This document shows, piece after piece, positions 8,888-17,330 of a DNA stretch of 64,000 nucleotides. The notes under the pieces were generated by a model. That model did not search any database and was not told the origin of the DNA. It saw nothing but the letters and a program-made list of their open reading frames with translations. Numbering within the stretch: the stretch's first letter is position 1; every line of letters begins with the position of its first letter. A program made the translations under genes and the position numbers. Origin of the DNA: Bog-473 sp036502025 (GTDB lineage Bacteria > Actinomycetota > Acidimicrobiia > Acidimicrobiales > RAAP-2); contig DASXZJ010000061.1 of NCBI GenBank assembly GCA_036502025.1, positions 1-64,000 of the forward strand, given 5' to 3'.

Positions 8888-9493
8888 ATGGGGAACGAGG
8901 CAGCGGTCGAGCCACAGGGCACCCGGCACCGAATCCTGCAGATCGCCCTGACCCTGATGGCGCAACGGGGCGTGGACGGGACCAGCATGCGCGACCTGGC
9001 CTCGGCGGCCGATCTCAACGTGGCGTCGCTGTACCACTACTTCCCCTCCAAGCGGGACCTGCTCGAGGCGGTACTGGTGGAGCACGGGTTCCTGCCCGTC
9101 CAGGCCCGCGAGCCCCTGCCCGAGGACGACCCGTCGGCCCCGTCCCAGCTGGCGACGCTGCTGGCGAACATCCTCCTTTCGATGTTCGAGGTGGAGGACT
9201 TCGTCCGGCTCATGGTGGGCGAGGCCATCCGGGGCGAGGAGACGGCCCGGGCCGTCGGCCTCGACCTCTTCACCACGTTCAACGACTCCATCGAGGCCTG
9301 GATCGTCAAGCACCGCTCCGACCTCGAGGCCACCCAGGCCGCTCCTGCCATGGCCCGCTTGCTGAGCGCCATGGTGGTGGGCATCTTCATCGAGCGTGCC
9401 GCCGGCGTCATGGTCGACGACGGGAACCTCAAAGCCGTCCTGACCAGCCGGGCCTACGAGGCGGCCGCGCTCCTCGGCGCCGCCGACCTCTGA
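8888..9493 (+). CDS. TetR-family transcriptional regulator
   Basis: A 201-residue TetR regulator. The N-terminal DNA-binding domain is clear: RILQIALTLMAQRGVDGTS, then MRDLASAADLNVASLYHY and FPSKRDLLEAVL, up to about residue 60. The all-helical C-terminal part binds an unidentified ligand, in such loci often an acyl-CoA (family knowledge). ATG 8888 was chosen because it leaves the usual short lead before the first helix; GTG 8837 would add 17 poorly conserved residues. The palindrome TGACACCGGTGTCA lies upstream and recurs at five other catabolic promoters in the window, so this protein is the leading candidate for controlling them all (inference). Its 3' end overlaps the convergent CoA ligase by 65 bases. 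Confidence 0.93.
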   Translation: MGNEAAVEPQGTRHRILQIALTLMAQRGVDGTSMRDLASAADLNVASLYHYFPSKRDLLEAVLVEHGFLPVQAREPLPEDDPSAPSQLATLLANILLSMFEVEDFVRLMVGEAIRGEETARAVGLDLFTTFNDSIEAWIVKHRSDLEATQAAPAMARLLSAMVVGIFIERAAGVMVDDGNLKAVLTSRAYEAAALLGAADL

Positions 9494-11012
9494 ACGCGAC
9501 GTCGTCGATCCCCTCTGCCTCAGCCCGCAGCAACCGCTTGAGCACCTTGCCGTTGGGGTCGCGCGGCAGCTCGTCGGTGAAGGCCCACACCTGGGGCACC
9601 TTGTAGTCGGCCAACCGCTCCCGCACATGCGCCGCCAACTCCTCGCTCGATACGGGCGCCCTCACCTCCATCACCGCCTTGAGATGCTCACCGTCCCGCT
9701 CGTCGGGGATGCCGAACACCGCGCAGTCGACCACGTCGGGATGCTCGAAGAGCACTTCCTCGATCTCCCTGGGCGCGATGTTCACGCCGCCCCACAGCAC
9801 CATGTCCGAGACCCGGTCGGTGATGGTCAGGTAGCCGTCGGCGCTCAGGTGCCCGATGTCCCCCACCGTGAAGGCGTCGTCGACCCACGCCCGCTCGGTG
9901 GCCGACGGATCGTTGCGGTAGCTGAAATGCAGGCTGGACGGCGGCCGGATATAGATCACCCCGTCCTCGCCGGGCTCCTTGGGCGAGCCGTCCTCGCCGA
10001 GGATCCGGATGTCGACCCCGGGCCATGGCCGACCTACCGAACCGGGGTGCGCCAACCATTCCGCCGGACCGATGCGCGTCGCGCCGCCCTCGCTGGCCCC
10101 GTACAGCTCGTGCAGTTCGGTGCCGGGGAAGGCCTCCATCATCCGGCGCTTGACCGGCACCGGGCACGGCGAGCCACCGTGGACGACCAACGAGAAGCTC
10201 GAGACGTCGAGCGCGGCCAGCATGGAGGCGGGCAGCTCCAGCACGCGGATGAAATGCGCCGGCACCATGAACGACCTCGTCCCGGCGAACCGCTCGACGG
10301 CGCGCAGGAAGGCGGCCGCCTCGAACCGCGCCGGGAGCACCGTGGTCGCCCCGACGTAGAGCGCGGTCAGCCCCCAGCCGGCGTGGGAGGCGTGGTAGCA
10401 GGGCCCTGACATCACGTACACGTCGTCGGCCGACCAGCCCCACAGCTGGGCCTGGCCGCCGAAGCTGGCGTGCCGCACCTCGGGGTCGCGCATGCCGGCG
10501 TGCACGACGCCCTTCGGCCGGGCCGTCGTGCCCGAGGTGTAGAAGACCAACTCCGGTCCGGCGCCGCTGTCGAGGGCCGGATCGGACGGGGCGCCGGCGA
10601 TGAGGTCCTCATAACCGCCGGCGCCGCCGATGAGAATCCTGGCCAAACCACCGCTCGCTCCCGCACCAGCCGGCGGGAGCTGGTCGGCCAGGTCGGCGTG
10701 CCCGACCACGACCGCCACCCCGGCGTCGTCGAGCAGATACGCCAGCTCGGCCGCTTTGAGATGCCAGTTGAGTGGGAGGAACGGTGCCCCCGCCATGGCG
10801 GCGGCAGTGGCCACCTCGAACGGCTCGAGCCCGTTGCGCACGGCGGCCGCCACCGGCCGGTCCGGTCCGGCGCCGAGGTCGCGGAGCACGTGGGCCAACC
10901 GGCGGGCCCGGTCGTCGAGTTCGCCGTAGGTGCGGGTGGCGGGACCATCGGGGGCGATCAGGGCGGGGCGATCGGGGGTGGCGCGCGCGTGTTCGGTGAC
11001 GCCTCGGGGCAT
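9429..11012 (-). CDS. AMP-forming acyl-CoA synthetase
   Basis: A 527-residue ANL-family ligase. Motifs in order: the P-loop FYTSGTTARPKGVVHAG, the adenine-binding ELYGASEGG, the hinge region YLTITDRVSDMVLWGG and the C-terminal catalytic lysine motif DPNGKVLKR. The start at ATG 11012 gives MPRGVTEHARATPDRPALI, the normal beginning. The C-terminal tail of about 20 Arg/Pro/Gly-rich residues beyond the conserved end is coded in the 65 bases that overlap the 3' end of tetR; it looks like read-through created by loss of an earlier stop. It is transcribed alone, divergent from the SRPBCC gene. Acid substrate unknown. Confidence 0.9.
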   Translation of the reverse strand: MPRGVTEHARATPDRPALIAPDGPATRTYGELDDRARRLAHVLRDLGAGPDRPVAAAVRNGLEPFEVATAAAMAGAPFLPLNWHLKAAELAYLLDDAGVAVVVGHADLADQLPPAGAGASGGLARILIGGAGGYEDLIAGAPSDPALDSGAGPELVFYTSGTTARPKGVVHAGMRDPEVRHASFGGQAQLWGWSADDVYVMSGPCYHASHAGWGLTALYVGATTVLPARFEAAAFLRAVERFAGTRSFMVPAHFIRVLELPASMLAALDVSSFSLVVHGGSPCPVPVKRRMMEAFPGTELHELYGASEGGATRIGPAEWLAHPGSVGRPWPGVDIRILGEDGSPKEPGEDGVIYIRPPSSLHFSYRNDPSATERAWVDDAFTVGDIGHLSADGYLTITDRVSDMVLWGGVNIAPREIEEVLFEHPDVVDCAVFGIPDERDGEHLKAVMEVRAPVSSEELAAHVRERLADYKVPQVWAFTDELPRDPNGKVLKRLLRAEAEGIDDVAFRGRRRRGARPPRRPGWSGRL

Positions 11013-11078
11013 GGCGCGGAACGTAGCCCGCCCCCGCCCGGGTTGCCACCGACGGCACCCGGCGCCCACACTGGCACC

Positions 11079-11606
11079 GTGCCCGAACCGACGACCACGC
11101 CGACGACCCCGCCCACGGCGGTGGAGTCCTCCCACTTCGCGGTCGGGGCCGACCAGGTCTGGGCCTACCGGCTCGATTTCGCCAACCTGCCCGAGTACAA
11201 CCCCGACGTGAGCGGGGTGGCGCGCCTGGAGGACGGTGCCGGTTCGGGCGGTGCACAGGGTGCCGGCGCCCGCTACCGCTTCGACCTGGCCGACCCACGG
11301 CACCCGGACCGCAGCCACCCGGTGGAGCTGTGGACGGTGACGGCCGTCGAACCGACCTTGGTGGCCGCCGGGATGAAGGGGGGCAACGAGGCCTACGAGG
11401 AGTTCGTCGTCCGGCCCCTGGGCGAGGACGCGTGTGAGGCCACCTTGACGCTGTGGGTGACCCTGCCCGACGGCCTGTCGCCCGAGCACGCGGCGGCCGC
11501 GGCGGAGATGGGCCGGGGGCAGATCCGCCAGGAGCTCGACCTCATGCGCCAGGTCCTCGAGGGGCGCGCCGGTGAGGACGGGAGAAGCAACCCGTCAGTA
11601 CAGTGA
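11079..11606 (+). CDS. SRPBCC-fold (polyketide cyclase/START-like) protein
   Basis: A 175-residue protein from GTG 11079. After a short Thr/Pro-rich lead it has VGADQVWAYRLDFANLPEYNPDVSGV, the first helix and strand of SRPBCC ligand-binding proteins, then a series of strands and the C-terminal long helix (GQIRQELDLMRQVLEG). Such proteins bind hydrophobic ligands; a specific reaction cannot be named. No ribosome site is visible before the GTG, so a leaderless transcript is possible. Its stop overlaps the start of the PaaK-like ligase (GTGA at 11603-11606), which makes the two a translationally coupled pair. Confidence 0.75.
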   Translation: MPEPTTTPTTPPTAVESSHFAVGADQVWAYRLDFANLPEYNPDVSGVARLEDGAGSGGAQGAGARYRFDLADPRHPDRSHPVELWTVTAVEPTLVAAGMKGGNEAYEEFVVRPLGEDACEATLTLWVTLPDGLSPEHAAAAAEMGRGQIRQELDLMRQVLEGRAGEDGRSNPSVQ

Positions 11607-12973
11607 CGCACGTGCCCGCGGCCGACGTCTCCGTCTCGACGCCCCCGTTCGGTCCGGGGACCCTCGGCCCGATTCCGCGCCCGGCGGACCAGAAGCTGTG
11701 GGATCCGGCGCATCAAGCCATGGACCCACCGCGGCGGCGGGAGCTGCAGGACGAGCGGGTGCGAGACGTCATCCGGCGGGTTCTCGAGACCCCGGTACCC
11801 CTGTTCGCGGCCAAGTTGAAGGAGGCCGGGATCAGCTCGGCCGATGACATAACGGGCGTCGACGACTTGCGGCACGTGCCCTCGACGGTCAAGCAGGAGC
11901 TGCGCGACTCCGAGGCCGAGGCCCCGCCGTGGGGGCGCTACCGCTTCACCGATCCCCGGCGGGCCGTGCGGCTCGGGACCTCGACGGGGACCACGGGGCA
12001 GCCGACCATCACGGTGTGGACGCGCAAGGACATCTGGATCGAGTACGAGTCCGGGTCGCGCAACTGGTGGCGGATGGGCTACCGGCCCGGGCAGATCATC
12101 ACGCACGCCCATCCCGCCTACCTCTACGGCGGCGGCACGATGCTGCAGCAGACATACGAGTACTTCGGGATGCTGAGTGTGTGGGTCCCGCCGCCCGACA
12201 CCGACGAACTGGCCGAGCAGGCGGTGCGCTTCTGGACGCGGGTCAAACCTGACCACCCGTTCATGGGGTTCGCGACGGGGCGGTTCTTGGAGGTGGCGGG
12301 GAAATTGGGTATCTCGCTCGAGGACGCCGGTTTGACGGGGCTGCGCGCGCCCATCGGCTTCGGGCTGGGGCGGGGCGGCATGCCGATGATGACGGCGGGC
12401 GCCGAGTGCTACTCGTTCGTCGCCGGGCCGTGTGGCGAGTCACCGGGGGGCCACATCCACGAGGACTGGGCCGTCGTCCAGGCGGTCGACCCGTCGACGG
12501 GCCGGGAGGTGGCGGACGGCGAGTGGGGCAACCTGACCGTGACGACCCTGGATCGGGACAACGGCCTCCTTCGCTACGACCTGGAGGAGGCCTGCGCGAT
12601 TTTGCGGGAGCCGTGCCCGTGCGGTGAGACCTCCATCCGCGGCCTGTGGGGCGGGCGCTTCAAGGACCTCCTCTCGTGCCAGGGGACGCGGTTCGGGATC
12701 AACGAGGTAGAGGGGGTGCTGCGGGGGATCGAGGTGCTGCGGGAACCATCGTTGGAGTACCAGGTGGTCAAGCCCGACGGTGGGGCGGCGGCGCTGGTGG
12801 TCCGGGTCGAGGTGGCGAGCGAGGACCCCGTGGTCCGGGAGGGGGCGGCGACGGCGGCGGCGGCGGCCCTGCGGGACGCGTTGGGGATTGTGGCCGACGT
12901 CGAGGTGCTGGCGCGGGACACCATCCCCCGGGCCGGCTACAAGGCGACCCGGGTGATCGATCCGTCGACGTAA
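11603..12973 (+). CDS. Phenylacetate-CoA ligase-like (PaaK family) adenylate-forming enzyme
   Basis: A 456-residue member of the PaaK branch of adenylate-forming ligases. The P-loop is RLGTSTGTTGQPTITVWT (about residues 112-130), the central domain carries AYLYGGG and CPCGETSIRGLWGG, a cysteine-containing pair typical of the PaaK fold, and the C-terminal domain has RFGINEVEGVLRGIEVL and IPRAGYKATRV. It should activate an acid, perhaps aromatic, to its CoA ester. It starts with GTG overlapping the SRPBCC stop. PaaK itself is about 430-450 residues, so the length is normal; an extra 25 residues lie at the N-terminus. Substrate is unresolved. Confidence 0.85.
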   Translation: MTHVPAADVSVSTPPFGPGTLGPIPRPADQKLWDPAHQAMDPPRRRELQDERVRDVIRRVLETPVPLFAAKLKEAGISSADDITGVDDLRHVPSTVKQELRDSEAEAPPWGRYRFTDPRRAVRLGTSTGTTGQPTITVWTRKDIWIEYESGSRNWWRMGYRPGQIITHAHPAYLYGGGTMLQQTYEYFGMLSVWVPPPDTDELAEQAVRFWTRVKPDHPFMGFATGRFLEVAGKLGISLEDAGLTGLRAPIGFGLGRGGMPMMTAGAECYSFVAGPCGESPGGHIHEDWAVVQAVDPSTGREVADGEWGNLTVTTLDRDNGLLRYDLEEACAILREPCPCGETSIRGLWGGRFKDLLSCQGTRFGINEVEGVLRGIEVLREPSLEYQVVKPDGGAAALVVRVEVASEDPVVREGAATAAAAALRDALGIVADVEVLARDTIPRAGYKATRVIDPST

Positions 12974-13023
12974 CGTCGGCGCGTCGGAGGGCGGTCACGG
13001 AGTTGCAATGATGGCGCAGCGAT

Positions 13024-13587
13024 ATGCGCCTCCAACGCCTCATCACGGCCCTGACCCAGTTCCCGCGCCGGCTCTGGCCCGCCCGGCGGCGGACCAAGAT
13101 CATCGCGCTCGTCGTCGTGGTCATCATCGGGCTCACGGGTCGGCTCTTCGTGTGGCCCGATCTGAACGCCCCGGTGCACTCCGATGCCATCGTGGTGCTC
13201 GGCGGCGGCGGGGCCCGGCTTCCGGCCGGCATCAAGCTGGCCGAGGAGGGCTACGCCCCGCTCATCATCTTCTCGATCTACCCGGGCCAGAGCTGCATCC
13301 CCTCGACGCCCAAGATAACGGTCCGCTGCCTCCACGCCGTACCCCTCTCCACCCGCGGCGAGGCGCGCGCCATCGGGCATCTCGCCAGGCGGTTGCACCT
13401 GCACCGGATCATCCTGGTCATGACCACCCCGCAGGCCACCCGGGCCCGGCTCCGGGTGGGGCGCTGCTTCTCGGGCCAGATCCTGATCGACGGGGTGAAC
13501 CCGGGCGGCGTGCTGGGCTGGGCGTGGGAATTCGCCTACGAGTGGGCCGCGCTGTTCAAGGCGGTCGTCCTGCAGCCGAGCTGCTGA
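13024..13587 (+). CDS. Membrane-anchored DUF218 (YdcF/SanA-like) protein
   Basis: A 187-residue protein with a basic N-terminus, one membrane helix (IIALVVVVIIGLTG, about residues 25-40) and a DUF218 domain that begins DAIVVLGGGGARLPAGIKLAEEGY. The family (SanA, ElyC, YdcF) is linked to cell-envelope functions in other bacteria, with no firm reaction known. RGEARAIGHLAR and IILVMTTPQATRARLR match the second half of the domain, though the usual serine-rich HMxR motif is altered to TPQATR. The domain faces outward if the single helix is an uncleaved signal anchor. The gene stands alone, convergent with the zinc-ribbon gene 6 bases away. Confidence 0.8.
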   Translation: MRLQRLITALTQFPRRLWPARRRTKIIALVVVVIIGLTGRLFVWPDLNAPVHSDAIVVLGGGGARLPAGIKLAEEGYAPLIIFSIYPGQSCIPSTPKITVRCLHAVPLSTRGEARAIGHLARRLHLHRIILVMTTPQATRARLRVGRCFSGQILIDGVNPGGVLGWAWEFAYEWAALFKAVVLQPSC

Positions 13588-13593
13588 CCAGGC

Positions 13594-13917
13594 CTATCGA
13601 CGCTGTTGGCGGAAGAGGTGCGTCCGGCAGCGGCTCGGGGGCGCCGGCGCCACCTCGTCCACCTCGTCCTCGAAGCAGTAGCAACCCCAGGCTTGGCCGC
13701 CACAGGCCGGGCACCGCTCGATACAGCATCCGGGGTGATGCACGCCACCGAGCGGCACGTTGCAGTCACGGCAGAATGGCGTGACGTCCCAGTGCCTCGT
13801 GTCCTTCTCCTCACCCCAACGAACCGGCTCGTAGCGACGACCGCCGATACTGATCGGGTCCGAAAGGCAGCTGATCCCCTCCATCATCTCGCCCTGACAC
13901 TGCGGACAGATCGCCAT
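13594..13917 (-). CDS. Small cysteine-rich putative zinc-binding protein
   Basis: A 107-residue protein with an N-terminal CPQC, a mid-protein CRDC, and a dense block HHPGCCIERCPACGGQAWGCYC around residues 60-82. The paired CxxC motifs suggest two zinc ribbons. It has a good ribosome site (GGGAGGTG) before ATG 13917, which supports a real gene. I do not recognise a characterised homologue; small actinobacterial proteins with GGVHHPGC followed by ERCPACG are a known uncharacterised type. It lies downstream of, and on the same strand as, the cyclic-nucleotide-binding gene. Confidence 0.75.
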   Translation of the reverse strand: MAICPQCQGEMMEGISCLSDPISIGGRRYEPVRWGEEKDTRHWDVTPFCRDCNVPLGGVHHPGCCIERCPACGGQAWGCYCFEDEVDEVAPAPPSRCRTHLFRQQRR

Positions 13918-13979
13918 GCCGGCACCTCCCTACCTTGATGCAGGGCGATGATGGCAAATGGGTGTCACAGACTGGTCCG

Positions 13980-14411
13980 TCAGTCCGAGTACCGGTTGTC
14001 GAACTCGGCCAGGCGCTCGGCCAGCCGGGACAGCATCTTCAAGGCCACCGTGGGGGTCTCGAGCACCATGGAGCGGAACTCCCGCGCGTCCAGGACGAGG
14101 AGCTCCATCGGCGACGTCGCCTCGACCGTGGCGCTGCGGTAGCCGCCGTGGAGGAGCGCCAGCTCGCCGAAGTAGCTTCCGGGCTTGAACCGCTTCACCT
14201 CGCGGCGACCGACCTGGCACGATGCGGTCCCCTCCAGGACGAGGAAGAACTCGCGCCCGGGCTTGCCCTGCGTGGTCAGACGAGCGCCCGGCTCGGCCGA
14301 CACCTGCGTGCCCAGCCGGGCGATGGCGCGGCGCTCGGACTCCGAGCAGCCCGAGAAGAGCGGCACCTGGCCCAACAGTTCGATCTGACGCTTCGGTATT
14401 CCAGCCCGCAT
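13980..14411 (-). CDS. Cyclic nucleotide-binding-domain protein without DNA-binding domain
   Basis: A 143-residue protein that is essentially one CRP-type cNMP-binding beta-roll: LGQVPLFSGCSESERRAIARLG at the start, KPGREFFLVLEGTA, then the phosphate-binding cassette PGSYFGELALLHGGYRSATVEA. The cassette keeps Gly-Glu-Leu-Ala and Arg before Ser-Ala-Thr, the pattern that binds cyclic nucleotides. There is no helix-turn-helix, so it is not a transcription factor; it may be a stand-alone sensor or partner subunit. Similar proteins occur beside acyl-CoA ligases in actinobacteria, and here the upstream gene is one. Regulation cannot be read from the 72-base gap. Confidence 0.85.
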   Translation of the reverse strand: MRAGIPKRQIELLGQVPLFSGCSESERRAIARLGTQVSAEPGARLTTQGKPGREFFLVLEGTASCQVGRREVKRFKPGSYFGELALLHGGYRSATVEATSPMELLVLDAREFRSMVLETPTVALKMLSRLAERLAEFDNRYSD

Positions 14412-14483
14412 GGTTCACCACCGTCGTCGGCCCCGCCCGGGGCGAGCGTACTGCGTAGATACGCGCCGAGCGACGGCGTCGCG

Positions 14484-16127
14484 CTAGCCCCCGGCGCGCA
14501 ACCGGTCGCGCAGGACGAACTTCTGCACCTTGCCCGACGGCGTGCGGGGCAAATCGTCCACCGCACGGATCTCCTCGGGCCACTTCTGCCGGGCCAGCCC
14601 GGCGGCCCCCAGATGCGCGCGCACGGCGTCCAGATCGGGAGCCCCGACCCCGGCCTGCATGCGGAAGAAGGCGCAGCCGTGCTCGCCGAACTTCTCGTCG
14701 GGGGCGGCCACCACGGCCACCTCCGCCACGCCCTCCATGTGGGCCAGGATCTGCTCCACCTCGGCGGCGCTCACGTTCTCGCCGCCGCGGATGATGATGT
14801 CCTTCACCCGGTCGGTGATGGTGAGGTAGCCCTCGGGGTCGAGCACGCCCACGTCGCCCGTGCGGAACCAGCCCTCGGCGTCGATGGCGGCGTCGGAGAG
14901 CGCGGGGTCGGTGTAGCCGGCGAAACGGTCGGGCCCGCGGGTGAGGATCTCGCCGGGGACGCCGATGCCCACGTCGCCGCCGTGCTCGTCGACGGTACGC
15001 ACCTCGACCCAATCCAGCGGGCGGCCGTCGGTGTGGATCCGCTTCTCCTTGGCGTGCTCGTGCCGGCTGCCGGTGACCGACGGGTGCTCGGTGCAGCCGT
15101 AGGCGCGCACCAGGCTGATGCCGAGCGCATCCGCCCGGTCGGCCACCGCGTCGGGGATGGGCGAGCCACCCAGGCCGATGAACTGCATCAACTTCACGTG
15201 CTCGGGGCTGAAGCCGGGACTGTCGAGCAGGCTGGTGAAGAAATAGGTCGAGCCGCTCCCGGCGCCGATCTGCTCTTCCACCATGGCGTCGAGCACGGTC
15301 GGCGGGTCCCAGCCATCGATGAGATAGAGCGGCCGGCCGCTGACCAGTGGGCAGAGCAGACCGGCCAGCATGCCGATGGCGTGTCCGACCGGGGCGCCGG
15401 TGAGGTTGGGCCGGTCGCGCTCGGCCTGGTGGGCCGTGAGCTGTCGCACCTCGCAACCGAGCGTGCGATGGGTATGGACCACCCCTTTGGGGTCGGCGGT
15501 GGTGCCCGAGGTGTAGGCGATCAGCGCCGGTCCGTCGGGGTCGACGGCGACCGGGCCCCCGATGGACTCGCCCTGGCGGAGCAGGTCGAAGCGGGTCGGC
15601 GCGGAGCCGGCCGTCTCCTGGCCGACCACGATGACGTGCTCCAGGTCGGTCAGGGTGTCGGCGATGGTGGCCAGATCGGCCAGGTAGTCCCGGGCGCCGA
15701 GGCGCGAGACGCTCACCAGCACCCGGGCCCGGCTCTGACGCAGGATGAACCCGACTTCCTTGGGCCCGTAGAAGTGGACGATCGGGACGAGGGTGACACC
15801 GAGCATGGCGCAGGCGTAGAAGGTGACGGCCGCCTCGACCCAGTTGGGCAATTGGAAGGCCACCAGGTCACCGGGCCCGAGCCCGAGAGCCCGCAAGCCC
15901 CCCGCCACCCGCAGGGCCTCCTCGTAGACGTCGCCCACCGTGCCGAGGTAGGGGTTGGTGGGCGACCAGATGCGGAAGCGCCGTTCGGTGTCGACCAGGA
16001 GCGCGTCGGCCAGGAACTGGCCGAGGGAGCGGTCGTCCCAGGCGCCTTCGGCCTGGTACCGCTGGGCCAGGTGGGGCGGCATGGGCCGCAGGTCGAAGGT
16101 GACCGGCGTCGTCATCCCGCTGTCCAC
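14484..16127 (-). CDS. AMP-forming acyl-CoA synthetase
   Basis: A 547-residue ANL ligase. It shows the P-loop AYTSGTTADPKGVVHTH, the adenine motif AYGCTEHPSVTG, the hinge YLTITDRVKDIIIRGGENVS and the C-terminal lysine motif TPSGKVQKFVLRD. GTG 16127 follows GAGGTGCC and is preferred; ATG 16115, four codons later, is the alternative. The gene begins 10 bases after the acyl-CoA dehydrogenase stop, so the two form an operon (dehydrogenase, then ligase) that starts at the operator-bearing gap at 17233-17330. A fatty, branched or steroid-derived acid is a fair guess from context. Confidence 0.92.
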   Translation of the reverse strand: MDSGMTTPVTFDLRPMPPHLAQRYQAEGAWDDRSLGQFLADALLVDTERRFRIWSPTNPYLGTVGDVYEEALRVAGGLRALGLGPGDLVAFQLPNWVEAAVTFYACAMLGVTLVPIVHFYGPKEVGFILRQSRARVLVSVSRLGARDYLADLATIADTLTDLEHVIVVGQETAGSAPTRFDLLRQGESIGGPVAVDPDGPALIAYTSGTTADPKGVVHTHRTLGCEVRQLTAHQAERDRPNLTGAPVGHAIGMLAGLLCPLVSGRPLYLIDGWDPPTVLDAMVEEQIGAGSGSTYFFTSLLDSPGFSPEHVKLMQFIGLGGSPIPDAVADRADALGISLVRAYGCTEHPSVTGSRHEHAKEKRIHTDGRPLDWVEVRTVDEHGGDVGIGVPGEILTRGPDRFAGYTDPALSDAAIDAEGWFRTGDVGVLDPEGYLTITDRVKDIIIRGGENVSAAEVEQILAHMEGVAEVAVVAAPDEKFGEHGCAFFRMQAGVGAPDLDAVRAHLGAAGLARQKWPEEIRAVDDLPRTPSGKVQKFVLRDRLRAGG

Positions 16128-16137
16128 GGCACCTCGG

Positions 16138-17232
16138 TCAGGCCGACTCGATGAGCAGCGACGCCAACCGGTGCCACTCGTGCGCCCGGCCGCCGACCAG
16201 CATCTCGTTCTGCTTGACCCGCTTGAAAAGGAAGTGGGCGTCGTTCTCCCAGGTGAAGCCGACGCCGCCGTGCAGCTGGATGTCGTCGCCGGTCACCCGC
16301 ACGCCGGCCTCGGCGGCGTAGCTGCTGGCCATGGCCGCGGCTTGCACGCGCTCGGGCGCCCCGGTGTCGGAGGCCCAGGCGGCGAACTGCGCGCCGGCGC
16401 GCGCCATCTCCACCTGTTGGAACATCTCGACCAGGCGGTGCCGCACGGACTGGTAGGTGGCGACGGGCTTGTCGAAGACGATGCGCTCGGAGGTGTACGC
16501 GATGGCCATGGCCAAGGCGCGGTCGGCCGCACCCACGGTCTCGGCGGCCAAGGTCACGGCGATGTCGTCCTGCACCCGCTGCCAGAGCGCGCTCTGGTTG
16601 CCGACGGGTCCCAACGGGGTGACCGGCGTCTCGTCCAGGACGAGGCGCGCCAGCTTGCGGCTGGGGTCCAACGACGGGACCAGGTCCGCGTCGGGCTGCT
16701 CGAGGAGATAGGAGCGCACGCCCTCCTCGCTGCGCGCCACCACGATGGCCCAGTCGGCGCTGTGGCCGTCGACGACGAAGGGCTTGAGGCCGGTGAGCAC
16801 CCAGCCGGCGTTCTTGCGGCGCGCCCGGGTGCGCACCGTGCCGAGCGGATCCCCGTGGCCCTGCTCGCCCAGCGCCACCGTGCCCCGCCGCGCGCCCGAG
16901 GCGAGGTCGGCCAGCAGATCGGTGGCGGAGAGGGCGCGGGCGGCCAGAGTGGCGGCCACCGCGGAGGAGAGGAACGGTCCGGGCACCGGGATGCGGCCCA
17001 TCTGCTCGGCCACGATCCCCATCTCCAGCAGCCCGGCCCCGGTGCCGCCGTACTCGGCCGGCACCAGCAGGCCCGTCCAGCCCAGGTCGACCAGCGTGCG
17101 CCAGAGGGCCGGCGTGATGCCGGTCGGGTCCTCGACCAGTTGCCGCACGGTCTCGGGAGTCCAGCCGCGCTCGAGCGCGGCGCGCGCCACGTCGGCGAGG
17201 GCGAGCTGCTCGGCGTCGTAGGTGAAGTCCAC
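16138..17232 (-). CDS. Acyl-CoA dehydrogenase, one half of a divergent pair
   Basis: A 364-residue acyl-CoA dehydrogenase of the shorter, divergent type that often forms heterotetramers: VDFTYDAEQLALADVARAAL at the start, GLLVPAEYGGTGAGLLEMG near residue 60, FDKPVATYQSVRHRLVEMF and LHGGVGFTWENDAHFLFKR near the C-terminus. It lacks the full SEPxAGSD loop, and a functional unit with the divergent dehydrogenase at 17331, as in the FadE28-FadE29 type pairs of sterol degraders, is likely (inference). Start GTG 17232 follows a good AAGGGAGACC; upstream residues in frame are spacer. An imperfect copy of the catabolic operator lies at 17286-17299 in the shared promoter gap. Confidence 0.9.
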   Translation of the reverse strand: MDFTYDAEQLALADVARAALERGWTPETVRQLVEDPTGITPALWRTLVDLGWTGLLVPAEYGGTGAGLLEMGIVAEQMGRIPVPGPFLSSAVAATLAARALSATDLLADLASGARRGTVALGEQGHGDPLGTVRTRARRKNAGWVLTGLKPFVVDGHSADWAIVVARSEEGVRSYLLEQPDADLVPSLDPSRKLARLVLDETPVTPLGPVGNQSALWQRVQDDIAVTLAAETVGAADRALAMAIAYTSERIVFDKPVATYQSVRHRLVEMFQQVEMARAGAQFAAWASDTGAPERVQAAAMASSYAAEAGVRVTGDDIQLHGGVGFTWENDAHFLFKRVKQNEMLVGGRAHEWHRLASLLIESA

Positions 17233-17285
17233 GGTCTCCCTTACCTCTACCTCTACCAGGCGATCGATGGCGCCGACCCAAAGCC

Positions 17286-17299
17286 TGACGCCAGTGTCA
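17286..17299. promoter_or_regulatory. Candidate TetR-type operator TGACGCCAGTGTCA (site 3)
   Basis: One half-site (GTGTCA) is perfect, the other has one change (TGACGC). It lies in the 98-base gap between the two divergent acyl-CoA dehydrogenase genes and is flanked C...G like the perfect sites. Confidence 0.6.
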
Positions 17300-17330
17300 G
17301 AGTACACGCGCGGTCGGCTAGCCTCCGCTC

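Noticed and set aside
13008..13784. Alternative long frame overlapping the DUF218 gene
   Set aside because: Composition is Arg/Pro-rich noise, while the other frame has a clear family and membrane helix.
13965..13980. GTGTCA at 13972 looked like an operator half-site
   Set aside because: The matching TGACAC is missing at the right spacing; it is an isolated half-site.
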